Below are positions 43,668 through 51,571 of a DNA stretch of 51,571 bases, in pieces. The stretch spans positions 1-51,571 of the forward strand of contig JABMPU010000136.1 of NCBI GenBank assembly GCA_013203665.1, given 5' to 3'. Below the pieces are notes generated by a model. It was not told the DNA's origin. It saw nothing but the letters and a program-made list of their open reading frames with translations, and did no database searches. This DNA is from Armatimonadota bacterium. GTDB lineage: Bacteria > Cloacimonadota > Cloacimonadia > Cloacimonadales > TCS61. The stretch's first letter is position 1; the number at the start of each line of letters is the position of its first letter. Position numbers and translations under genes: made by a program.

Positions 43668-45686
43668 TTATTGTTTCCTATAAGGGATTTTTATTACAGT
43701 CTCGTTGATCTCACCAAATCTCTGTTTTGTAACTTCCGATGCAATTGTGTAAATAACGAATAATCCTCTTCCCGATTCATCCAACAGTTTTTCATCAGGA
43801 AAGTATTTGCCGTCTTCTCGAACCGGTGGTAAAGACCAGTCTTTACCTTTATCCCAGATTGTTAATTCCAGTTCATTATCCTCTGCTAACCGAATCATTA
43901 TCATACTATCGGATTTGCTCATCAAACCGTGCCGTATTATGTTGTTCAAAAATTCATCTACAATCAATTCAATATGCGAAGCGAATTTCCTGTCATGAAA
44001 TTTTTCATAAATAAATTGCTCGCAATTGATGGCAACTTCACCGGCTTTTTCAAGAAGTGCTTTCAGCACAAAAGACCTTTTTATCTCATCCTTTTTTTCC
44101 TGAGGAATTTTCCTGATGGTCATCAATGTGAAGTCATCAGAACTGATATCATAATCCAGATCGATCAGTTTCTTTTTGATTTTTTGAGGAAGAATTATCG
44201 AATTAAAATTATGAATATTATTGGATATGAATTTCGCAAAACCATCGATTCCAAGTTGTTCGCCGGATTTATTATAACACTCAAAAATACCATCTGTGTA
44301 TAAAAAAATTACCATATTTTCATTGATATTAAAAACATCTCCTTCTTCAGGAGGAAACGCATAATCTTCGTGCCAGCCGATTGGAATCGAACCCTTTTCA
44401 GAAAGAATTTTTGCTTTTCCATTTTGAATATCATATAAAATAATGGGAGGGTGTCCTGCATTGTAATAAGTAATTGTGTTTTTTTTCAGGTCAACCAGGC
44501 AGAGAATGATAGTCAGAAAATTTATATCAAAAAGTCTTTTACTGAGAATGTCATTTAATCTATTTAAGATAAGAGATAATTCAAGTTTTTCTTTGGCAGC
44601 TTCGATAATCATTGAAATAGTTGATTTCACAGCAGTCATCAAAATAGCAGCTTGCACGCCATGACCGGAAATATCTGCCACATAGGCAACATACCTGGAA
44701 TCGGAAATTTGAATAATATCCAGCAGGTCTCCTCCCAATTTTCTGGAAGGTGCATAGGTAGATGTGAAAATAACTTCATCGCCTTTAACCATCCAATTTG
44801 GAAGCATATAAGATTGAACCGATGATGCAACTTCAATTTCCTGTTCTAATTCTTCATGTTGTCGTTTAATTTTTTGTTCTGCATTCTTACGAAAGGAGAT
44901 ATCCCTTAATATTCCAATTGTATGCCATTCATTTTCAATATTAACGGATGAGACAGAAAATTCCAATGGAAATTCCGAACCGTCCTTTTTCTTCGCTATC
45001 AGCTCCAGTGTTTTACCTTTTGTATGGTTTTCTTTAGTTTTACGGATTTTTTCAAATGCATCAAAAAAGTCCTGCTTATATTTGGCTGGAGCTATTTTTT
45101 CGTAAAGATTTTTTCCCAGAACATCTTTTTTGGAATAATCAAATATCTCTACTGCTGCCGAATTCCAATATGTTATTTCATTTTTTTTATTTATCATAAC
45201 AATTGCATCATAAGCAGATTCTGTGATTGCCCGAAATTTATGTTCGCTTTCCATAAGTGCCTGTTCGGCTTTTTTTCGCTCTATTTCTTCTTGTTTGATT
45301 TTCTTTTCCAATAAGATGATTTTAGCGAATTTTTCTACTTCCTGAAGTAATTTTTTCCTTCTTATCGGTTTGATGAGAAAAGCATTTACACCCTTTTCAA
45401 TGGCATTAAGAATATTTTCTGCTTCACTGTAACCGGAAATGAAGATTGTGATTACCTGGTTATCTATTTGCTTAATTTTATCAATTAATTCCAGCCCGTT
45501 CATTTTGGGCATAAAAACGTCTGCTAAAACCATATCAGGTCTGTACTTAATATATTTTTCCAATCCTTCTTCACCATCTGCTGCTATATAAACGTTCTTC
45601 ACCCTGGAAGTTAAAAATTTTGTGATTGAATCCCTGGAGATTTTTTCATCTTCCACATATAAAACAGAGATATCTAATAAATCCAT
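43668..45686 (-). CDS. Response regulator with PAS, PP2C phosphatase and RsbW-like kinase domains
   Basis: A 672-residue regulator. The receiver domain (about 5-120, phospho-acceptor Asp56 in 'LADVFMPKMNG', Lys in 'IKPIRRKK') is followed by a coiled coil, a PAS domain (about 150-270), a SpoIIE/RsbU phosphatase ('GGDLLDIIQ', 'VADISGHGVQAA', 'YNAGHPP', 'LYTDGIFE') and a HATPase_c domain with intact N-box 'DEFLNNIIRHG', 'WDKGKDW' and G2 box 'SGRGLFVI'. It can thus in principle both dephosphorylate and phosphorylate a STAS protein. Start ATG 45686 (AGGTGG upstream) replaces 45734. Immediately precedes the sugar genes. Confidence 0.93.
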   Translation of the reverse strand: MDLLDISVLYVEDEKISRDSITKFLTSRVKNVYIAADGEEGLEKYIKYRPDMVLADVFMPKMNGLELIDKIKQIDNQVITIFISGYSEAENILNAIEKGVNAFLIKPIRRKKLLQEVEKFAKIILLEKKIKQEEIERKKAEQALMESEHKFRAITESAYDAIVMINKKNEITYWNSAAVEIFDYSKKDVLGKNLYEKIAPAKYKQDFFDAFEKIRKTKENHTKGKTLELIAKKKDGSEFPLEFSVSSVNIENEWHTIGILRDISFRKNAEQKIKRQHEELEQEIEVASSVQSYMLPNWMVKGDEVIFTSTYAPSRKLGGDLLDIIQISDSRYVAYVADISGHGVQAAILMTAVKSTISMIIEAAKEKLELSLILNRLNDILSKRLFDINFLTIILCLVDLKKNTITYYNAGHPPIILYDIQNGKAKILSEKGSIPIGWHEDYAFPPEEGDVFNINENMVIFLYTDGIFECYNKSGEQLGIDGFAKFISNNIHNFNSIILPQKIKKKLIDLDYDISSDDFTLMTIRKIPQEKKDEIKRSFVLKALLEKAGEVAINCEQFIYEKFHDRKFASHIELIVDEFLNNIIRHGLMSKSDSMIMIRLAEDNELELTIWDKGKDWSLPPVREDGKYFPDEKLLDESGRGLFVIYTIASEVTKQRFGEINETVIKIPYRKQ

Positions 45687-45723
45687 GATTGCCACCTTTT
45701 CTACTTTTATAAAAATCTTCTTT

Positions 45724-45792
45724 CTCGTTCCCACGCAGGTTGTTTTTATTTCTTGTTCCCACGCTACTCAGCCTGTCCTGCGTGGGAACGAG
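45724..45792. repeat. Palindromic repeat with 16-bp perfect arms
   Basis: 'ctcgttcccacgcagg' (45724-45739) pairs perfectly with 'cctgcgtgggaacgag' (45777-45792); a third partial copy 'gttcccacgc' (45755-45764) lies in the loop. It sits in the gap between the two partner-switching paralogues, just upstream of the start of the second. It resembles widespread 'ttcccacgc' interspersed palindromes. It could affect transcript folding between the two genes. Confidence 0.8.
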
Positions 45793-45814
45793 TTCCATCC
45801 TTTAAAATTACGCA

Positions 45815-48199
45815 TTATTTCTTTTCATATTCAATTATGATTGTGGTTTCGTTTATTTCATCATAACGAGACCTATGTACTTTTGTGGCTAAAGAATATA
45901 TTAAGAAAACACCGGTTAATTCTTCTCCAAAAACATTTTCTTCAGTTTTTTTCTTATCTGGAATTACCCAGTTTATACCTTTATCCCACAAAGTCAATTT
46001 AACAACTTTGTCAATTTCGATTTGGAACAAAATGGTTGCATCGGGTTGATCTTTGAGTGAATGAAGAATGATATTATTCAAGAGTTCATTGATGATTAAT
46101 TCGATTTTGGCAGCGAATTGTATATCATCAAAACACTCTAAAATCATTTTTTCACATTGAGCACGAATCCTTTTTGTATTAACCAGAACCGAACCGATCA
46201 AAAAGAGTTTTTTCGATGTCTTTTCAGGTTCTAATAGATTTTTCTTTAAGGCAATTAAGGTGAAATCGTCCAAACTGATATCATACCCTTTTTCAACTAA
46301 TTTGGTTTTAATCTTATACGGAATAACAGCCAGATTATCATCAGAAATATTTTTTCCAAGAAGTTCTACAAAACCCTCCAAGCCAAGCTGTTCGCCTTTT
46401 TTATCTTCGCATTCAAATATGCCGTCAGTATATAAAAATGTAATTTTATTTTCTTCGGCAGAAAGTATATCTTCCTCATTTTTCATGTAAATTATTTCTG
46501 GATTCCAACCCATCGGGATCGAGCCGATTTCAGATGCCAAAGTCGCTTTATTATCTTTCTTGTCATATTGAATAACCGGAGGATGTCCTGCATTGAAATA
46601 ACGAATTGTATTGTCCTCCAAATCTACTAAAGCCAGCAGTAAAGTCATATAATTGCGATACAGAAGTTTCTCGCTCAAAATAGAATTTAGTCTATTCATA
46701 ACTCGGTAAGGTTGGATATCATTCTTTTCACTATCGATTATCATATTTATCGTAGATTTTATAGCAGTCATCAATAAGGCAGCTTCCACACCATGACCGG
46801 AAATATCGCCAATATAAACTACATATTGAGTATCCGAGATTTTAATAACATCAAAAAGGTCACCGCCGATTTTAGTGGAAGGTGTATAATTGGATGAGAC
46901 AATTAGATTATCTTCCAGCATCAACCATTTTGGCAGCATCAAAGACTGGGCAGATGAAGCAATATCGAGTTCAGCCATGATAGAACTGTATAATCTTTTT
47001 ATTTTTTCATCAGCTCTTTTTCGTTCAGTGATATCTTTATAAAAAGCGAATCTACCAATGATATCACCTGCTTCATCATAATAAAAAGCTGAACTGGTAA
47101 CGCTTACGTATATTTCTTCCATTTTTTTATTCAGCAATTTTATATCAAAATGATCGTTGATTTTTGTAAGATCACGATGGATTTCATTTTGTACAACACC
47201 TTCAGCATCGAGGGTGGCAAAATCAAAAATTGTTTTACCGAGAATCTCATCTCGAGGATATCCAAGGATATTGCAAAGAGAACTATTGATTTCGATAAAG
47301 CCTTTTTCCGGCAATGTGATGCCAAAACCTTGAGTCGTTAAATTTATGACCTCTCTGTATTTTTCTTCGCTTTTACGAAGTTTGCTTTCCATAATCTTAG
47401 ATTCGGTTCTATCACGAATGATGCTGACAATATTCCATTCACCTTGAATGACAACTGAAGAAAGAGAAAACTCGATGGGAAATTCCGCACCGTTTTTTTT
47501 CAAACCTGTAAAATCCAATGTTCTGCCAGCAGTAGCATCCTCTTCACCTTTTTCCAGAAAATGTTTAAGATTCCTATCAAAAATAGTTCTCGAAGGGGAA
47601 GAAATTATTGTATTACCCAGATTTTTTCCGATAACTTCATCACTTCGATATTCAAAGATGGTTTCTGCAGCTTTATTCCAATAAATGATATTTTCTGCTT
47701 TATTCATCATAATGATGGCATCGTTAGCAGAAGTGCTGATCGCACGAAATCTTTCTTCACTATCGGTAAGCGCCTCTTCTGTTTTCTTTCTTTCCAATTC
47801 TTCAGCTTTAAGTTTTTTACTCAAAGTTTTTGTTTCGCCATATTTACGGATTAAAGCACTCAGTTTTTTTCTTCTTACAGGTTTTAATATGAAACTATCA
47901 ACTCCCAGATCGATAGCTCTCATGAAAAATTCCGATTCGCTGTGAGCAGAAGTGATGACAATATTAACATGTTTATCGATTTCCTTGATTTTTTCAATCA
48001 TCTCAAGTCCGCCCATAATGGGCATTTTGATATCAGTAACCACCAGGTCCGGTTTATATTTTTTATATAGTTCCAATCCTTCCATACCATCTACTGCTGA
48101 ATAGAAATCAACAACAATATTATTTATGATTGAACTTAAGGAATCCCTGATGATCTCTTCATCTTCTACATATAAAACTGATATTTCATATTTTTCCAT
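45815..48199 (-). CDS. Response regulator with two PAS domains, PP2C phosphatase and degenerate RsbW-like kinase
   Basis: A 794-residue paralogue of the next gene with one extra PAS domain. Receiver (about 5-120, Asp56 in 'VTDIKMPIMGG', Lys in 'LKPVRRKK'), PAS (about 150-270), PAS (about 275-395, 'TTQGFGITLPEKGFIEINSSL'), PP2C ('GGDLFDVIK', 'IGDISGHGVEAA', 'FNAGHPP', 'LYTDGIFE') and HATPase_c. The N-box 'NELLNNIILHS' and 'WDKGINW' remain, but the G2 box reads 'EELTGVFLIY' against 'SGRGLFVIY' in the paralogue, so ATP binding may be lost. The ribosome site GAGGT lies inside the remains of the upstream pseudogene. Confidence 0.92.
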   Translation of the reverse strand: MEKYEISVLYVEDEEIIRDSLSSIINNIVVDFYSAVDGMEGLELYKKYKPDLVVTDIKMPIMGGLEMIEKIKEIDKHVNIVITSAHSESEFFMRAIDLGVDSFILKPVRRKKLSALIRKYGETKTLSKKLKAEELERKKTEEALTDSEERFRAISTSANDAIIMMNKAENIIYWNKAAETIFEYRSDEVIGKNLGNTIISSPSRTIFDRNLKHFLEKGEEDATAGRTLDFTGLKKNGAEFPIEFSLSSVVIQGEWNIVSIIRDRTESKIMESKLRKSEEKYREVINLTTQGFGITLPEKGFIEINSSLCNILGYPRDEILGKTIFDFATLDAEGVVQNEIHRDLTKINDHFDIKLLNKKMEEIYVSVTSSAFYYDEAGDIIGRFAFYKDITERKRADEKIKRLYSSIMAELDIASSAQSLMLPKWLMLEDNLIVSSNYTPSTKIGGDLFDVIKISDTQYVVYIGDISGHGVEAALLMTAIKSTINMIIDSEKNDIQPYRVMNRLNSILSEKLLYRNYMTLLLALVDLEDNTIRYFNAGHPPVIQYDKKDNKATLASEIGSIPMGWNPEIIYMKNEEDILSAEENKITFLYTDGIFECEDKKGEQLGLEGFVELLGKNISDDNLAVIPYKIKTKLVEKGYDISLDDFTLIALKKNLLEPEKTSKKLFLIGSVLVNTKRIRAQCEKMILECFDDIQFAAKIELIINELLNNIILHSLKDQPDATILFQIEIDKVVKLTLWDKGINWVIPDKKKTEENVFGEELTGVFLIYSLATKVHRSRYDEINETTIIIEYEKK

Positions 48200-48202
48200 A
48201 TT

Positions 48203-48454
48203 TTAGACCTCAATTCTAAATTCTGCTTCCTCTTTTGTATTTCTTACAGAAAACTTGGCGTTCATTTTTTTTTCGATAATATTTTTGGCAACAAAAAGAC
48301 CAAATCCATAATCTTTTTCTTTATTAATAAAATCAGGTTCAAAGATTTTATTGATGATATTAAAAGGTATTCCACCACCATTATCAGAAATCTATATTAT
48401 TACTTTTTCGTCAACCTTAGATAATTTGATCTCCACTTTCGGATTCTTCTTGTT
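48203..48454 (-). pseudogene. C-terminal remnant of a histidine kinase
   Basis: The minus-strand reading frame ending in TAA at 48205-48203 translates to the end of a HATPase_c domain: 'ISDNGGGIPFNIINKIFE' (G1 box), 'DYGFGLFVAKNIIEKKM' (G2 box) and a final '...EEAEFRIEV'. An in-frame TAG (48394-48392) lies directly before 'ISDNGGG', and upstream homology ('VEIKLSKVDEKVII') stops at about 48455, where repeat-rich DNA begins. The N-terminal part of the gene is missing. It resembles, but is not a close copy of, the intact kinase at 48769-51369. Its tail carries the ribosome site for the next gene. Confidence 0.8.
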
Positions 48455-48768
48455 CCCATCCGGCAACTGCCGGATACAATATTTTCTAACTCACCCTCAG
48501 TCTTCGCCAAGGCTACGCCCCGACAGGTCGGTCCCTCTCTTCAGCATAAGAGAGGGATGGCTTCCTGTTTTTTTTCTTTCAATTTTTCTTATGTTCCTTC
48601 TCTTTTTTTAAAGAGAAGGAACCGCCTACGCCAGCTTCGGCGATGCAGGCAGCAGGATGAGTTTAAAGAGATTATAAACCAGCAAACCGCAACTCGCAAC
48701 TCGCAACTCGAATCTCGCACCACGCACCTCGCCTGTCACGGTGTAATGCAATGAAGCCGGACAACCCG
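48455..48768. repeat. Repeat-rich, hairpin-dense non-coding segment
   Basis: About 310 bp between the intact kinase stop and the kinase remnant. It is less AT-rich than its surroundings. It contains three perfect hairpins: 'atccggca/tgccggat' (48458-48475), 'tccctctctt/aagagaggga' (48532-48557) and 'gttccttctcttt/aaagagaaggaac' (48593-48622). It also holds 'cgccagcttcggcgatgcagg' type sequence and a heptamer tandem array (48689-48730). No ORF with protein-like features. It looks like stacked interspersed elements that truncated the kinase gene. Confidence 0.7.
48689..48730 (+). repeat. Heptamer tandem array (gcaactc)
   Basis: Three exact GCAACTC units are followed by three degenerate ones (GAATCTC, GCACCAC, GCACCTC), 42 bp in all. 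It is a short tandem repeat that could vary between strains. No spacer structure, so not CRISPR. Confidence 0.75.
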
Positions 48769-51369
48769 CTAAATAACAACTTTAAATTCTACTCCACCGG
48801 CAACATTTTTACACGTCAATTTACCACTCATATTGGTTTCTACAATGGTTTTTGACATATACAAACCGACACCGGTTCCTTTGCCCTGTTCTTTGGTGGT
48901 AAAATACGGATCAAAAACTTTTGGTAATATGTCTTTTTTAATTCCTCCGGCATTATCTGTAATCCTTAGAATGGTTTTGTTCTTATATTTTCTTAATGAA
49001 ATTTCAATTTTCTTATCTTTTATTTCACGTTCCAGAAGTGCATCTTTTGCATTCGTAAGGATTACAAGAATAACTTGCGAATATTCATTTGGAAACCCTT
49101 CAAGCTCACAATCTTCTGCCAAATCCAATGTTAAATTAATGTTATTAAACTTAAAACTGCTTTCCAGGAATTTCAATGTTTTCAGTATAGTGTTTTTAAT
49201 ATCAAATTTGGATTTCATTTTATTTGGTTTGAAGAAATAACGGAAATCATCTATGGTTCTGGACATCTCGGTGAGAATATCCATTATCAGGTCAGTGTGT
49301 TTATCTATGTATTCCATATCCAACATTCCATCCTCATAAGCATCCTCATAAGATTGAACAATTGCTCCCACTGCTGTAAGCGGTTGACGCCATTGGTGAG
49401 CGATGTTGCCGATCATTTCACCCATTGCTGCCTGGCGTGATTGCTGAATGAGAATATGGTCTTTTTGTCTTAATTCTTTTACTGAATAGCGAACTCTCTT
49501 TTCAAGAGTTGTTTTTAAACTTATCAATTCTGAATTTGTTTTCCTGAGATTTTCCATTGCACGCTGACGCTCGATAGCTACTGCAATCTCTCTTGAAACG
49601 AATTCAAATAATTCCAGATCCTTTTTAGAATAAAGATTTTTATCAGTATAACTTTGAACAGCAATAACTCCAATTGTTTTTTCTTCTATTTTTAGAGGAA
49701 CTCCCAGCCAGACCTCAGCTAATGTGCCGGCTATAGTTATTTTTCCGGCTTCTGTTAAATCTTCAATATCTTTTTTCGTGGCTAAGAGCGGTTTTCCGGT
49801 TTTAATGACATATCCCGTAATTGTCTGCTCTGCAGGAAAAGAAGTATCCTCATCCTTTTCATCTGCTAAAAATGGGAGAGTAAGTAAATCGTTCTCTACA
49901 TCATATAATGCAATGTAGAAATTAGTTGTATCGAGCACTGTGCCAAGGAAGTTTCTTATTTTTTCGATTAGTTTTGGTAAATTGATGGTTGTATTTGCAG
50001 CATGAGAAATATGATAAATTGCTTTTTGAATTTCTTCTGATATTTTACGTGTAGAAATATCACGATAGATGGCGTAAACAGCAAGTTGTTCTCTTTTATA
50101 AAAAATAGGTTTTCCGATTATTGAAACATCAATTTTTCTTCCATCCTTTGTTTGGCGAATAGTATCAAAATAGATGGTTTCACCATTTGTCACTCTTTTA
50201 GTTGCTTTTTGACCGTTCATTTTCAGGTTTTCAGGAACGACCAAATTATTAATTTGCTTGCCTTGAGCTTCATTTTTTGTATATCCGAAAAGATTGGTAA
50301 ATTCATTATTAATTTGAAGAACATAATCATTATTATCTACTACTGCAATTGCATCCGGAGCAAATTCAAAGAGATTTTCGAAATAGGCTTTTTGAATATT
50401 TATTTCCTCCGCTGCTTTCCTTCTTTCTGAGATATCACGTAAAACGCCTTCAATTTCAATGGGTCTGTTATTCTCATCATAAATAATGTGTGCAGTCGCA
50501 GAAGCTTCAATTTTTTCTCCGTTTTTTTTATGAAGGATTAATTCATAATCAGATATACTTTTGTTTCTTAACAAATCTTTCAAGAATTTCCTTTGTTGTT
50601 TTCGATTTCCCAAAATTCCAAAAACCGAAGTTCCAATTAATTTTTCCCGTTCATAGCCACCTAATTGCTTAACAGATGGACTAAGATCTTTGATTATTCC
50701 TTTCAAATCAGTTAAGAAATAGAGGTCCTGAAACTCTTCGAAAATCTGTCGATATTTCTTCTCGCTTGCATTTAATTTTTCTCTCAAATTAATCCGATTT
50801 ATTACAACAGCCACCTGGTCGGAAACAAATTCTAAAATTTTCAGGTCATTCTCATTGAAATGATGAGGATCATCATAACTTTGCACTGCAAGAGCTCCAA
50901 TAATTTTATCTTGAATCTTTAGAGGAACTCCCAGCCAGAGTTTACTTTTCCAATCTGAGGGAGCGATTTTGCCTGCTTTGATCAGCTCCTCACGTTTCTG
51001 AACAGTCATAAAAATCGGTTTTTGTGTACGAATGACATAATTGGTCAGTCCTTTTTGTAATTTTTTGGGTGGAGGATTTCCCTGCCCGGTTTGATCAATA
51101 TAATACGGCATAGAAACTATATCACTTTTTTCATCGTAAAGTGCAATAAAGAAATTTGTGGTATCGATAATTTTTCCCAGTTCCTGGTGAATATTTTTAA
51201 AAAGCTCATCCAGATTGGATGTAGTATTTGCTGCATTTGCAATATGATACAAGGTTGTCTGGGTTTTCTCTGCTTTCTTGCGTTCAGATTCTGCTTTCTG
51301 TAATTTTTCTATTTGTTCCTTTTGCTTTTGCAGTTCTTCAATAAGTTGTTCTTTTGTTTTAATTTTCAT
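48769..51369 (-). CDS. Sensor histidine kinase, GAF-PAS-PAS-GAF-HisKA-HATPase
   Basis: An 866-residue, apparently cytosolic sensor kinase with no membrane segment. A coiled N-terminus (1-40) leads to GAF 1 (about 50-195), PAS 1 (about 205-315), PAS 2 (about 325-440), GAF 2 (about 455-600, a close repeat of GAF 1: both contain 'LDTTNFYIALYD'-like and 'VWLGVPLKI..K.IG.(I/L)AVQSY' segments), a coiled linker and a HisKA box 'MGEMIGNIAHQWRQPL', then HATPase_c with 'NAKDALLE', 'ITDNAGGI' and 'KGTGVGLYMSK'. It lacks a receiver of its own and could phosphorylate the two REC proteins downstream. AAGGA is upstream of the start. Confidence 0.92.
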   Translation of the reverse strand: MKIKTKEQLIEELQKQKEQIEKLQKAESERKKAEKTQTTLYHIANAANTTSNLDELFKNIHQELGKIIDTTNFFIALYDEKSDIVSMPYYIDQTGQGNPPPKKLQKGLTNYVIRTQKPIFMTVQKREELIKAGKIAPSDWKSKLWLGVPLKIQDKIIGALAVQSYDDPHHFNENDLKILEFVSDQVAVVINRINLREKLNASEKKYRQIFEEFQDLYFLTDLKGIIKDLSPSVKQLGGYEREKLIGTSVFGILGNRKQQRKFLKDLLRNKSISDYELILHKKNGEKIEASATAHIIYDENNRPIEIEGVLRDISERRKAAEEINIQKAYFENLFEFAPDAIAVVDNNDYVLQINNEFTNLFGYTKNEAQGKQINNLVVPENLKMNGQKATKRVTNGETIYFDTIRQTKDGRKIDVSIIGKPIFYKREQLAVYAIYRDISTRKISEEIQKAIYHISHAANTTINLPKLIEKIRNFLGTVLDTTNFYIALYDVENDLLTLPFLADEKDEDTSFPAEQTITGYVIKTGKPLLATKKDIEDLTEAGKITIAGTLAEVWLGVPLKIEEKTIGVIAVQSYTDKNLYSKKDLELFEFVSREIAVAIERQRAMENLRKTNSELISLKTTLEKRVRYSVKELRQKDHILIQQSRQAAMGEMIGNIAHQWRQPLTAVGAIVQSYEDAYEDGMLDMEYIDKHTDLIMDILTEMSRTIDDFRYFFKPNKMKSKFDIKNTILKTLKFLESSFKFNNINLTLDLAEDCELEGFPNEYSQVILVILTNAKDALLEREIKDKKIEISLRKYKNKTILRITDNAGGIKKDILPKVFDPYFTTKEQGKGTGVGLYMSKTIVETNMSGKLTCKNVAGGVEFKVVI

Positions 51370-51571
51370 ACAATAATCCTTATCCTTAAAAACTTAGATT
51401 GAATCTAACTCACAAATAAATAATAAAATAAAGTTGTAAAGATAAATTTATTATCAATAATTCCCAAATTGTATTTGAAAAAAAATCTAATTTCTAAAAA
51501 AAAGAATGAGTCCGCTCTAAAAAGTCAAATTAAATAACTTAAGTTTCGCAGGAGTGTGAATTATCATCACG

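Noticed and set aside
43929-44303. 124-residue plus-strand ORF antisense to the regulator gene
   Set aside because: Shadow of a real gene with intact domains on the other strand; composition is that of an antisense reading.
48351-48611. Plus-strand ORF across the kinase remnant and repeats
   Set aside because: It reads through the antisense of a HATPase_c remnant and hairpin repeats; no ribosome site.
48689-48730. Heptamer array considered as CRISPR
   Set aside because: Units are 7 bp, directly adjacent, with no spacers and no cas genes nearby.
48833-49240. 135-residue plus-strand ORF antisense to the histidine kinase
   Set aside because: Antisense of the conserved HATPase_c domain; no independent evidence.
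51370-51571. Search for a promoter upstream of the histidine kinase
   Set aside because: Only weak, poorly spaced hexamers (for example TTTACA with no matching -10); nothing I can support.

Overview
AT-rich bacterial chromosome segment. Almost every gene lies on the minus strand; the only plus-strand gene I accept is a TauE/SafE permease at 12607-13356. The organism is most likely a member of the FCB superphylum, probably Candidatus Cloacimonadota or a close relative. This is inferred from the truncated surface protein at the left edge (T9SS-type 'NYPNPFNPST' sorting region preceded by a 'LPVTLSSFTA...' module), split secD/secF, DUF3467 and DUF4911 proteins, giant TPR proteins and short degenerate repeats packed into intergenic gaps. 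No rRNA, tRNA, CRISPR array or transposase was found.

Layout from left to right. 1-16.3 kb is mostly housekeeping: a secreted modular surface protein (5' end present, C-terminus cut by the window), secF and secD with a strong terminator, a DUF3467 protein, coaD, an M24 aminopeptidase P, an APC-like membrane protein, a 1173-residue TPR protein, the TauE permease, a DUF4911-like protein and lon. The intergenic gaps here hold several families of dispersed degenerate and palindromic repeats, and in two places the repeat forms the stop codon of the gene next to it.

16.5-43.7 kb is a large envelope/exopolysaccharide (or O-antigen) locus. Reading in the direction of transcription, from high to low coordinates: two GT4 glycosyltransferases, a GlnD-like nucleotidyltransferase, a polysaccharide deacetylase, a GT2, a GT4, a second deacetylase, a GT4 and a GT39-type membrane glycosyltransferase. 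After a gap with a possible promoter come a WcaJ-type phosphoglycosyl transferase, a STAS anti-sigma antagonist, an unusual nucleotidyltransferase/beta-helix/pseudo-phosphoglycosyltransferase fusion, a glycosyltransferase, an AlkP-superfamily hydrolase, a Wzc-like chain-length protein with a degenerate kinase domain, and a Wza-like export lipoprotein. After a second likely promoter come an O-antigen polymerase/ligase, a small membrane protein, a Wzx flippase, a CDP-glycerol glycerophosphotransferase-like protein and an OmpA lipoprotein. Last is a group that looks like lipid-linked ribose synthesis: a divergent PRPP synthetase, a UbiA-type polyprenyl-phosphate phosphoribosyltransferase and an SMR-like small transporter, followed by a DUF362 protein. 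This is a Wzx/Wzy-type export system.

43.7-51.4 kb is regulatory and sits directly upstream of the polysaccharide genes: a GAF-PAS-PAS-GAF histidine kinase, a broken second histidine kinase next to a repeat-rich insertion, and two paralogous REC-PAS-PP2C-HATPase proteins that carry an RsbU-like phosphatase and an RsbW-like kinase in one chain. With the STAS protein embedded in the export operon they suggest a partner-switching circuit controlling polysaccharide production. The most unusual items are the double-degenerate fusion enzyme (its phosphoglycosyltransferase Asp-Glu pair is replaced by Asn-Lys), the pseudo-BY-kinase, the kinase-degenerate second partner-switching paralogue and the PRPP-synthetase/DPPR-synthase pair. 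Several start sites in the ORF track were moved downstream on ribosome-binding-site evidence.
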